DNA of 45,681 nt, taken from NCBI RefSeq assembly GCF_005889725.1, contig NZ_VCKX01000073.1, positions 1-45,681 on the forward strand, read 5' to 3'. Under the pieces are notes generated by a model. It was not told the DNA's origin, ran no database searches, and saw nothing but the letters and a program-made list of their open reading frames with translations. The position numbers and the translations under genes were made by a program. The DNA is from Nonomuraea zeae. Its GTDB lineage: Bacteria > Actinomycetota > Actinomycetes > Streptosporangiales > Streptosporangiaceae. Positions 39,077 to 45,681 of this stretch are shown here, in pieces. Each line of letters starts with the position of its first letter. The first letter of the stretch is position 1.

Positions 39077-40249
39077 ATGTCAAGTGGAGCCAACGGCCAC
39101 AGCTCGGGGGCAGGGGCGCTGTTGGCGATTCTCAGGGACGGCCACGCCCGTACCCGAGCCGAGCTCGCCCAGCTCACGGGCCTGTCCAGGTCCACGGTCT
39201 CGCAGCGGCTCGACGGGCTGATCGACCACCGCTGGGTGGCGGCCGGGGACGGCGCGATCTCCTCGGGCGGCCGGCCCGCGGCGGTGTTCGCGTTCAGCGG
39301 GGGCGGGCGGGTCGTGCTGGCCGCCGACCTGGGCGCCACCCACGCCCGCCTGGCCGTCGTCGACCTGTGCCTGACCGTGCTCGCGGAACAGGCCGTCGAG
39401 CTGCCCATCGGCGAAGGGCCGGAGCGGACGCTGGAGTTCGTGGCCGCCGCGTTCGAGGAGCTGCTGGCCGGGCTCGGGCGCGATCCGGCCGCGGTCTGCG
39501 GGGTGGGCGTCGGCCTGCCCGGCCCGGTCGAGCACGCCTCGGGCCGTCCGGTGAGCCCGCCGATCATGCCGGGCTGGGACGGTTTCCCCGTCCCCGAGTG
39601 GCTGGGGGCCCGCCTCGGGGCTCCGGTGCTGGTGGACAACGACGTGAACATCATGGCGCTCGGCGAGCACTGGGCCGCCGGGCCGGCCGTCGACCATCTG
39701 ATCTTCATCAAGATCGGCACCGGGATCGGCTGCGGCATCATCTCGGGCCGCAGGCTGCACCGGGGCGCGCAGGGAGCGGCCGGCGACGTCGGCCACATCC
39801 GGGTGCCGGCCTCGGACGCGCCGTGCAGATGCGGCAACGCCGGCTGCCTGGAGGCGGTCGCGGGCGGGGCGTCGATGGCGGCGGCGCTGCGCGCGGCGGG
39901 GGTCGAGGCGCGGGGCAGCCGGGACGTGGTGGCGCTGATGCGCGCGGGCGACCTCAGGGCCACGCGCCTGGTCCGGCAGGCCGGGCGGGAGGTGGGGGTG
40001 GTGATGGCCGCCATCGTGAACTTCTTCAACCCCTCGGTCATCGTGCTCGGCGGAGACATCGCGGAGGCGGGGGAGCAGGTGCTGGCGGGGGTACGGGAAA
40101 CGATCTACAGCCGGTCGCTGCCGCTGGCCACCCAGAGCCTGGGCATCCGGGCGAGCACGCTGGGGGACCGCGCGGGCGTCATCGGCGCCGCCGTCATGGT
40201 GGTCGAGCACGTCCTCGCCCCCGAGACCATCGACCGCGCCGTCACCTGA
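39077..40249 (+). CDS. ROK-family transcriptional regulator
   Basis: A 390-aa protein with an N-terminal winged helix (RAELAQLTGLSRSTVSQRLDGLIDHRWV, 28-55) fused to a sugar-kinase-like ROK domain. The domain has the phosphate motif DLGATHARLAVV, VDNDVNIMALGEHW with the would-be catalytic Asp, GTGIGCGII, and the ROK zinc motif CRCGNAGCLEAV preceded by GHIRV. Such proteins sense sugars and repress transport or catabolic genes. No linked sugar gene is adjacent, so targets are unknown. It is leaderless and stands alone between the esterase and a convergent kinase gene. Confidence 0.92.
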   Translation: MSSGANGHSSGAGALLAILRDGHARTRAELAQLTGLSRSTVSQRLDGLIDHRWVAAGDGAISSGGRPAAVFAFSGGGRVVLAADLGATHARLAVVDLCLTVLAEQAVELPIGEGPERTLEFVAAAFEELLAGLGRDPAAVCGVGVGLPGPVEHASGRPVSPPIMPGWDGFPVPEWLGARLGAPVLVDNDVNIMALGEHWAAGPAVDHLIFIKIGTGIGCGIISGRRLHRGAQGAAGDVGHIRVPASDAPCRCGNAGCLEAVAGGASMAAALRAAGVEARGSRDVVALMRAGDLRATRLVRQAGREVGVVMAAIVNFFNPSVIVLGGDIAEAGEQVLAGVRETIYSRSLPLATQSLGIRASTLGDRAGVIGAAVMVVEHVLAPETIDRAVT

Positions 40250-40677
40250 GGTTGGCCCCCTGCGAATCGCGCGCGCCGCTGTGTCCCGTATCCGGATGGT
40301 GCCGGCCGTCCGTTCGCTGCTGAACATCAGGCCGGTGACCCGGCCGGTTTACCCGACGAGTTGACGGCGGGGCTAGGAGGAAATTCCGCAACCGCACCTT
40401 TCTACGGCCGCAGTTGCCGAGGCGCGTGCATCCGGACCGGAGTCCATCGGCCAAAGCGCCTTTGAGCAGGGGAGAAGCGATTAATCGCGCTATTCTGCTT
40501 ATTCTGCCTACTCTGCAGCGCCATTTCGCATTCCCCGCGAAATGCCCGCGCGGTGTCATCTGCCAGCGACGAGCACCCGACACCCGTAGTGCTGCCCTTG
40601 CGACGGGCGCGGTCGAGGCCGGTGACGGCTGATTTGCCACCCGCTCCCGCGGCCACAGCCACAGCTTGGCCCGGTCG
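40250..40677. other. Convergent gap with palindromes, no gene
   Basis: 428 bp between two converging genes. It is AT-richer in the middle. GCGATTAATCGC (40477-40488) is a perfect palindrome. ATTCTGC occurs twice at 40492-40507, followed by CTCTGC. CATTTCGC (40522-40529) and GCGAAATG (40537-40544) form an 8-bp hairpin with a 7-nt loop that could terminate either transcript. Small open frames here have no ribosome sites or recognisable content. Confidence 0.55.
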
Positions 40678-43227
40678 TCAGATCGGGCCGAGGCTCCAGC
40701 TCCGTAGCAACCCGTCGTCGCCCGCCCCCACGATGACGGGCTGACCGGCGTGCTCGGCCAGGGCCAGCGTGCGGATCGCGCCTCCCGGGCCGGGGCCCAG
40801 CACGCCCAGGATCTCGCCGTCGTCCAGGTTCCAGACGCGGACGATGACGTCCCCGCCCGCCGGGGCGTGGGCGACGGCCGCGATGGGCGTGTCGCCGAGC
40901 CGGCCCGCGACGAGGGCGGTGGCGCCCCGGTCGTCCGGGCTCTGGTCGCTGAACGTCCACTTCTTCCTGCGCTTGCCGGTCGCCAGGTCGTACACGCGGA
41001 GGGTGGCGTCCAGGTGGGTGGAGACGAGCACGGGCTTGCCTTTGATCTCGCCGCACGCCAGCAGCTCGATGCCGCCGATCTCGCCGGTGCGGAACGAGTG
41101 CGTCATCCGGCCCGTGGACAGGCGGCGCACCCGGACGCGTTCGCCGCCGTCTCCCGTGACCAGCACGTCATGGTCGCCGAGCCGGCCGAACGCCAGCCCC
41201 CTGATCCCCTGGAAGTGGTCGGTGATCGCGGGGCCGAGCTGCTTGCCGGTGGCGATGTCCCAGAGGCGTACGACGCTGTGCAGGTCGGTCATGCCGTCGT
41301 ACTTCTGCGAGACCGCGACTGCCCGGCCTCCGCCTGCCTGCCCCGCGTCCGCCGGGCCGGTGATCGTCACGGCGAGGATCGGGTCGGTGGCTCGGTGCGT
41401 GGCCAGGCTCTCGCCGGTCAGGCTCCACAGCCGCATCGTGCCGTCCGCATGCCCGGAGGCCGCCACCGGCCTGCCGCCCGCGAGGCCGTCAACGGTGCCG
41501 GCGGCGACCGAGGTCGCGGAGCCGCCGCCGTCGCCGAGCCGGGCGACGGCCGCCGCACCCAGCTCCCACCCCAGCACCACACCCTTGTCAGTGCCACAGA
41601 CGACGGCGGAACGGCCGGCGGCGGCGGTTCCGGAGGTCGCAGTGCCGTCTGGCACGCCGGCCCCAGTGACGATGGCGGCGGCCAGCGCCGCCGGCGCACC
41701 GCTCGCTCCGGGCAGCGACACCGGCTCCACGACCTGCGTGCCGAACGGCTCGGCCGACGCGCTCACATCCGGCGACGCAGCGGGTGACGCGTTGCCGGTG
41801 GGATCGGCGGTCGCCGACCCGCTGACGGTCGCCCGGCCGGTCGGTCCTCCGGTGGGCCGGTCCGTCACGCCTCCATCCGGCCACAACGCGTCGCCGCCCT
41901 GCCGGAGGGCGGCGTACGCGGCGACTCCGGCAACGGACGCGGCGGCGAGGCCACCGATCAGGGCACGGCGGCTCACCGGCCTGGCCCGTCCCGGCGCGGT
42001 GGTCGACTCGGCACCCGCCCCCGGCGCCCCAGGTTGAGGCAGGACCGTTCCCGCGGGCACCGCTCCGGCCCGCGCTGAGCTGGGGATCGCCGGACCTATG
42101 GGCCCCGCTCCGGGACGGGACTCATGAGGGGAGTCGGGGACGCCTGGACCTCTGGACGGGACGCCGGTGCGAGGCGCTCCCCAGGGAGGGGAACTGGGGA
42201 CGGCCGGGCCGGCAGATCGGGAGGCGGGAAGGCCGGACCCCATCGGGTCGGCGACGGCCGGCCCCTGAGGGGTGGAGTGCGTAGGTCGGGCCGGGTCGGG
42301 GGTCGCCGGTCCCACGGGGCCGAGGTGGGTCGGTCGGGCTGGGGCAGGGATTGCCGGTCCCACGGGGCCGGAGCGGTTCGGGCTCGCCTGGCCGGGAGTG
42401 GCAGGGCTCACGGCGGAGCGGGAGGCCGGGCCGGCCTGCCGGATCAGCTGCTGGAGCAGGCCGGCCGGCGTCGGGCGGGACAGCGGGTCCTTGGCCAGGC
42501 ACGACTCGATCACGCCCAGCAGATGCGCCGGCACCCCCTCCAGCCGGGCTGTTCCGCTGAGCACCCCGTTCACGATGGCCGCGACCGTGTCCCCGGCGAA
42601 GGGCGGGCGGCCGGTGGCGGCGAAGACCAGCGTCCCCGCCCAGCCGAACACGTCCGACTCGGGCCCGACCCGCTCACCCCTGAACTGCTCGGGCGACATG
42701 TACGCAGGCGTCCCCACCGGCCCCGACGTCCGCGTGGTGGCGTCGAGCGCCTTGGCGATCCCGAAGTCGATGACGATCGGCCCGTCCGGCCCCATCAGCA
42801 CGTTGGCCGGCTTGAAGTCCCGGTGCACGATCCCGGCCTGGTGGATCGCCGCCAGCGCGGTCAGCGTCGAGATCGCCAGCCGGTCCAGAGCCCCGCCCGT
42901 ACGCGGTCCCGCCGACCGGACGAGCGACTGCAGGGTTTCGCCGGGAATGTACTCGCTGACGATGTACGGCCGGTCGTCGAGCATCCCGACGTCCAGCACG
43001 GCGGCCGTGCAGAACGCCGCCACCCGGCGCGCCGCCTCCGCCTCCCGCAGGAACCCCTTGGCGATGCCGTCGTCGTGGCTCAGATGGTCGTGCAGCAGCT
43101 TGACGGCGACCTCGCGCCCGTCGTCGCCGGTCGCGCGGTAGACCACGCCCTGCCCGCCCGAGCCCAGCACCCCGGCGAGCCGGTAGCCGCCGATCCGCTC
43201 GGGATCGTTCGGATGGAGCGGGCGCAT
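40678..43227 (-). CDS. Membrane Ser/Thr protein kinase with extracellular repeat (beta-propeller) domain
   Basis: An 849-aa Hanks-type kinase. The kinase domain (14-265) has the glycine loop GVLGSGGQGVVY, Lys43 (VAVKLL), HRDFKPANV (Asp137), DFG (154-156), and TPAYMSPE. A Pro-rich linker (about 266-420) includes two copies of a 16-residue repeat (GPVGPAtPxPARPTHx). One transmembrane helix (ALIGGLAAASVAGVAAYAAL) spans 422-441. The extracellular part (about 540-849) has repeats such as GTMRLWSLTGE, SVVRLWDIATG, ATLRVYDLATG and VIVRVWNLDDGE, which is a WD40-like propeller. So it probably senses an external ligand and signals inward. ATG 43227 fits the usual start. It is divergent from a small membrane protein that could be a partner. 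Confidence 0.93.
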   Translation of the reverse strand: MRPLHPNDPERIGGYRLAGVLGSGGQGVVYRATGDDGREVAVKLLHDHLSHDDGIAKGFLREAEAARRVAAFCTAAVLDVGMLDDRPYIVSEYIPGETLQSLVRSAGPRTGGALDRLAISTLTALAAIHQAGIVHRDFKPANVLMGPDGPIVIDFGIAKALDATTRTSGPVGTPAYMSPEQFRGERVGPESDVFGWAGTLVFAATGRPPFAGDTVAAIVNGVLSGTARLEGVPAHLLGVIESCLAKDPLSRPTPAGLLQQLIRQAGPASRSAVSPATPGQASPNRSGPVGPAIPAPARPTHLGPVGPATPDPARPTHSTPQGPAVADPMGSGLPASRSAGPAVPSSPPWGAPRTGVPSRGPGVPDSPHESRPGAGPIGPAIPSSARAGAVPAGTVLPQPGAPGAGAESTTAPGRARPVSRRALIGGLAAASVAGVAAYAALRQGGDALWPDGGVTDRPTGGPTGRATVSGSATADPTGNASPAASPDVSASAEPFGTQVVEPVSLPGASGAPAALAAAIVTGAGVPDGTATSGTAAAGRSAVVCGTDKGVVLGWELGAAAVARLGDGGGSATSVAAGTVDGLAGGRPVAASGHADGTMRLWSLTGESLATHRATDPILAVTITGPADAGQAGGGRAVAVSQKYDGMTDLHSVVRLWDIATGKQLGPAITDHFQGIRGLAFGRLGDHDVLVTGDGGERVRVRRLSTGRMTHSFRTGEIGGIELLACGEIKGKPVLVSTHLDATLRVYDLATGKRRKKWTFSDQSPDDRGATALVAGRLGDTPIAAVAHAPAGGDVIVRVWNLDDGEILGVLGPGPGGAIRTLALAEHAGQPVIVGAGDDGLLRSWSLGPI

Positions 43228-43616
43228 GTCCGGGATCCCGCTCCTCTCATCGCGTAGTCCGGCGCTCCACACGATAGGGCTGAATGTCCGGGTTTACGAC
43301 ATTTTCTCGAAGAAGAATCCCTGCTTCAGGGACGACGTCCCGTATTCGCACCCCGGGTCCGGCGGGATCGGCCGGGACGCCTGGAACAGCCGCCGGGCCG
43401 TCCCGCAGCGCGTCCATCCCGGTCTCGTACGGCGGCCCGTCCCCGCCACCGGCGCCGCACGCCCGGAGCCGTCCTTGATCGTCCTTTACCGAAAGGCGCA
43501 GCGCCACCGGCCGCCGGGTGACTGTCCAGCCGCGCTCCGTTACTAAATGTTATCTCTCAATTACAGTAAGCAAGGAGAGTGTCCGGGATCTGGTCGATCG
43601 ACAGCGGGAGTCGCCC
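43228..43616. other. Divergent intergenic region between kinase and membrane protein
   Basis: 389 bp that must contain promoters for both genes. On the left, a leftward TATCGT near 43275-43280 is a possible -10 for the kinase. On the right, an AT-rich patch (TACTAAATGTTATCTCTCAA, about 43540-43560) is the likely rightward promoter. No operator-like palindrome or gene was convincing. Confidence 0.4.
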
Positions 43617-44216
43617 ATGCCTTCATCACCCCCTCCGCCGGCCCAACCACACAGCGCCACGGCCCCGGACCAGCAGGCCCCGGCGGAGCGGACCAGGTCT
43701 CGCCGCCGATGGGGTGGCCGGATCGTCAAAGGGCTGGCCGTGGCGGCGTCGGTGGCGACGATCACGGCCTTCCTCACGTCCTTCTTCGGCAACGTCCAGC
43801 CGGGCCCCGAGCCGACGACACGGTTCCTGACCCTGCTCCCGGGCCAGGAAACCCAGATGTGCACCCGGCTGCGCGGGGAGCTGTCGCGTCCGTGGGAGGG
43901 GGTGCGGCCGATCGTCTTCCACTACAACGTCCAGACCAAGACGTTCTGGTTCGACGAGGAGGTGGAGCTCGATGAGCAAGGGCTTCGCCTGTGGTCGGCC
44001 ACTGCCTCTCTCGGCCTGGCCGACTCCAAGATGAAGGGCGCGCAGTACACCATCTATGTCGTCGACGTCCCCGCCGATCAGCGCGGCGCCCTGCGCCAGT
44101 CGATCGGGTTGCAGGAGCTGCCGCGGGGCTCACGCGTGCTGGGCCAGGTGAGCGTCGTTCGTTCGGCGGTTCACACCCCTTGCGAGAAGGTGCCTCGGCT
44201 CACCCCTCAAGGATGA
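43617..44216 (+). CDS. Membrane-anchored protein of unknown function
   Basis: A 199-aa protein: Pro-rich cytoplasmic N-terminus (SSPPPPAQPHS), basic patch RTRSRRRWGGR, one transmembrane helix (GLAVAASVATITAFLTSFFGN, about 40-60) and an extracellular domain of about 135 residues with two cysteines (QMCTRLRG and HTPCEKV) that could form a disulfide. I recognise no family. ATG 43617 follows GGGAG with a 6-nt gap; a GTG at 43518 would add 33 residues. It is divergent from the receptor-like kinase, and its phosphorylatable N-terminus makes a kinase partner or substrate conceivable (inference). Confidence 0.72.
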   Translation: MPSSPPPPAQPHSATAPDQQAPAERTRSRRRWGGRIVKGLAVAASVATITAFLTSFFGNVQPGPEPTTRFLTLLPGQETQMCTRLRGELSRPWEGVRPIVFHYNVQTKTFWFDEEVELDEQGLRLWSATASLGLADSKMKGAQYTIYVVDVPADQRGALRQSIGLQELPRGSRVLGQVSVVRSAVHTPCEKVPRLTPQG

Positions 44217-44585
44217 TCGCCCGCAGCCCTGGTGAAAGGAGGCTGCCCAGCTTCGGGCCGGCCGCCGGTGGACGCGCCGGGCGACGCACGAGCCGGTTTG
44301 CGTACGAGCCGGTCCGCGCCGACGGGCACGGCAGCCGCTTCACGGGCGACGGCCGTTTCGACGGGGGTGCCGAAGAGGACGACACTCACGATGAGCCGGT
44401 CAGCCAGGACCCGGATCCGCTCGCGGCACAGGTAGCCCATCACCCGGGCCCGCGACCGCCAGGGACCGGTCCGGCTGCTCCACGTACGCGTCTGTGGGTC
44501 CGGTCGGCGTACGCCATGGCCATCCGGTCGCCATTCGGCATTCGCGTCCGACCCCGCCGGATCCGGCGGCCCACGCCCGGCAGAC

Positions 44586-44775
44586 GGCTTCGCGTCCGGT
44601 GGGTTGCTCCATGCGGGGCGGGTGGTTTCGCGTCCGGCGGGCCGTTCCACGTCGGGCAGGGCGGCTTCGCGTCCGGTGGTCGCTTCACGCGGGGCGGGCG
44701 GTTTTGCGTCGGGTGGGTCACTCCACGCCGAGCAGGTGGCTTCGCACCCGGCGGGTCACTCCACATCCGGCTGAC
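44586..44775. repeat. Five degenerate tandem repeats of about 38 bp
   Basis: Units begin at 44586, 44624, 44663, 44700 and 44738, each starting GGYTTYGCRYCSGGYGG and continuing with a YTCCACR-type segment. Spacings are 38, 39, 37 and 38 bp. A weaker copy of the TTCGCGTCCG core lies at 44541. The units differ at several positions, so the array is old or under loose selection. Confidence 0.85.
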
Positions 44776-44898
44776 CGCTCCACGTCCGCGTGCGAGTCCT
44801 GTATGGCCGCGTACACCATGCCCTTCCGACTGCTTCGCCCCGCACGTAATCCGGATCTGCCCGGAGCGAAAGGTGGCCGCCTGGGGTCGGGCGGGACG

Positions 44899-44904
44899 TA
44901 GGTT
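44899..44904 (+). promoter_or_regulatory. -10 box TAGGTT before the MBL-fold gene
   Basis: TAGGTT lies 7 nt before the ATG at 44912 and there is no Shine-Dalgarno, which predicts a leaderless transcript. The -35 region is not recognisable. Confidence 0.5.
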
Positions 44905-44911
44905 CCTGGGC

Positions 44912-45598
44912 ATGGAGTTGATCGAGCTGCTGCCCACGTTGCATCTGCTGCGTTTCGACGTCGGTAACGCCTACCTCTGGCACGAGGGCGATGCCCTGAC
45001 GCTGATCGACGCCGGCGTGCCGGGCTCGGGCGCCGAGATCAAGGCCGCCGTCGAAGGGCTCGGCTTCACGCTCGGTCACCTGCGCGCGGTCGTCGTCACC
45101 CATGGCCACGACGATCACTGGGGCGCGCTGTCCGAGCTCGGCGACGACGCGCCGTTCCTGGTGCACGCCGCCGACGCCCCGGTACTGCGCGGCGACTACC
45201 GGCAGCGGGTGCCTGACCGCGCGGACCTGCCGGACTGGGAGCGCGAGCTGTTCGACGGCCTGCCGCCGATCCCCGCGCCGTCCCCGGCCCGGGTGGATCG
45301 CGAGCTGGCGGACGGCGACGTGCTCGACTTCGGCGGCGGCGCGCACGTGATCGGCATCCCGGGCCACACTCCCGGCAGCATCGCCATCCACGTGCCGGCT
45401 CACCGGCTGCTGTTCGCGGGCGACACGATCGCCAACGTGGGCGACCATCCGATGCTGGGCGTCTTCAACATCGACAGGCAGGGGGCAGCCGACTCCTTCC
45501 GCCGCCTGTCGGAGCTTGACCTGTCCCTGGTCTGCGTCGGCCACGGCGACCCCGTCACCGGCGACGCCTCGGCCCGTCTGCGCCAGGTGAAGATCTGA
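44912..45598 (+). CDS. MBL-fold metallohydrolase
   Basis: A 228-aa metallo-beta-lactamase-fold hydrolase. The metal motif THGHDDH (63-69) gives His64, His66, Asp68 and His69. Further ligands are the His of IPGHTPGS, the Asp of LLFAGDTI and the His of VGHGDPV near the C-terminus, so a binuclear zinc site should form. Such proteins include glyoxalase II-like thioesterases, lactonases and many orphans; the exact reaction is not readable. No signal peptide. It appears leaderless and monocistronic. Confidence 0.92.
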   Translation: MELIELLPTLHLLRFDVGNAYLWHEGDALTLIDAGVPGSGAEIKAAVEGLGFTLGHLRAVVVTHGHDDHWGALSELGDDAPFLVHAADAPVLRGDYRQRVPDRADLPDWERELFDGLPPIPAPSPARVDRELADGDVLDFGGGAHVIGIPGHTPGSIAIHVPAHRLLFAGDTIANVGDHPMLGVFNIDRQGAADSFRRLSELDLSLVCVGHGDPVTGDASARLRQVKI

Positions 45599-45637
45599 CG
45601 GCCTCGCGCGGGATCGAGGGTGGACGGGCGTTCCCGG

Positions 45638-45643
45638 TAGGTT
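45638..45643 (+). promoter_or_regulatory. -10 box TAGGTT before the last, cut-off gene
   Basis: TAGGTT is 8 nt before the ATG at 45652, the same arrangement as for the MBL gene, again without a Shine-Dalgarno. Confidence 0.4.
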
Positions 45644-45651
45644 TGCCCTCC

Positions 45652-45681
45652 ATGGAGGAACGCCACCAGGACCCCCGCCCC
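45652..45681 (+). CDS. First codons of a gene cut by the window edge
   Basis: ATG 45652 opens a frame reading MEERHQDPRP to the edge. Support is only the promoter-like TAGGTT 8 nt upstream and the absence of any other feature here. Product unknown. Confidence 0.35.
   Translation, partial: MEERHQDPRP

Larger units (their letters stand above)
44217..44911. other. Long gap dominated by degenerate repeats
   Basis: 695 bp without a supported gene. It includes a 16-bp tandem pair (ACGAGCCGGTTTGCGT at 44288-44303 and a close copy at 44304-44319) and the 38-bp repeat array at 44586-44775. Open frames on the minus strand encode Pro-rich repeat peptides but have no ribosome site and do not hold a constant frame across units. 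Confidence 0.6.

Noticed and set aside
40250..40677. Small protein genes in the convergent gap after the ROK gene
   Set aside because: The open frames lack ribosome sites and third-position GC bias; palindromes and a hairpin fit a terminator region better.
44440..44937. Minus-strand Pro-rich repeat protein (PPDAKPP-type units)
   Set aside because: The underlying repeat has periods of 37-39 bp and does not keep a frame. There is no start signal, and the MBL gene start overlaps its 5' end.

Overview
The window is very GC-rich (about 70-75%), most reading frames have G or C at third codon positions, and its families are typical of filamentous actinomycetes: SAV2177/DUF574 SAM methyltransferases, NsrR-Hmp, many LacI regulators, CUT1 transporters without an ATPase, and leaderless starts. 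A Streptosporangiaceae (Nonomuraea-like) genome is my best guess, but that is inference. No tRNA, rRNA, CRISPR array, transposase or integrase was seen.

Layout. 0-3.1 kb: end of an ABC exporter, a sirtuin, a YchJ-type protein and a methyltransferase. 3.2-10.7 kb: a galactan locus. Leftward it carries a sugar-binding lipoprotein, two permeases and a LacI regulator; rightward, a GH42 beta-galactosidase and a secreted GH53 galactanase. Two identical, oppositely oriented LacI-type operators lie in the divergent promoter region. 10.8-16.7 kb: nsrR-hmp (nitric oxide sensing and detoxification), two small exported proteins behind a structured AT-richer leader, a nitroreductase, a MetE-like protein and a second methyltransferase. 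16.7-22.7 kb, leftward: GH1 glycosidase, GH31 alpha-xylosidase and their LacI regulator (a xyloglucan-oligosaccharide module), then a secreted GH43 arabinanase. 23.1-34.5 kb, leftward: eleven tightly packed genes forming what looks like a complete catabolic pathway of unknown substrate. They are an SDR, a fumarase-superfamily lyase, a TPP-dependent E1 alpha/beta pair, an RbsBAC-type transporter, a VOC protein, a lactonase-like amidohydrolase, a Gfo/Idh/MocA oxidoreductase and a LacI regulator. Matching TCAA-W-CG-W-TTGA palindromes precede three blocks of it. 34.6-37.1 kb: an aldehyde:ferredoxin-oxidoreductase-family enzyme and an IclR regulator that has lost its DNA-binding domain. 37.3-45.7 kb: a secreted carboxylesterase, a ROK regulator, a Ser/Thr kinase with an extracellular repeat domain, a divergent membrane protein, a degenerate 38-bp repeat array, an MBL-fold hydrolase and the first codons of another gene.

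Biology. Most of the window reads as a plant-cell-wall saprophyte island. Secreted enzymes (GH53, GH43) cut pectin side chains, ABC systems import the fragments, intracellular enzymes (GH42, GH31, GH1) finish them, and each module has its own LacI switch. The 23-34.5 kb operon is the least explained part and the best candidate for an undescribed pathway. A second recurring oddity is reiteration of the last codons plus stop codon just downstream of genes: nine exact 15-bp copies after the galactanase, and degenerate forms after the third LacI gene and one methyltransferase.
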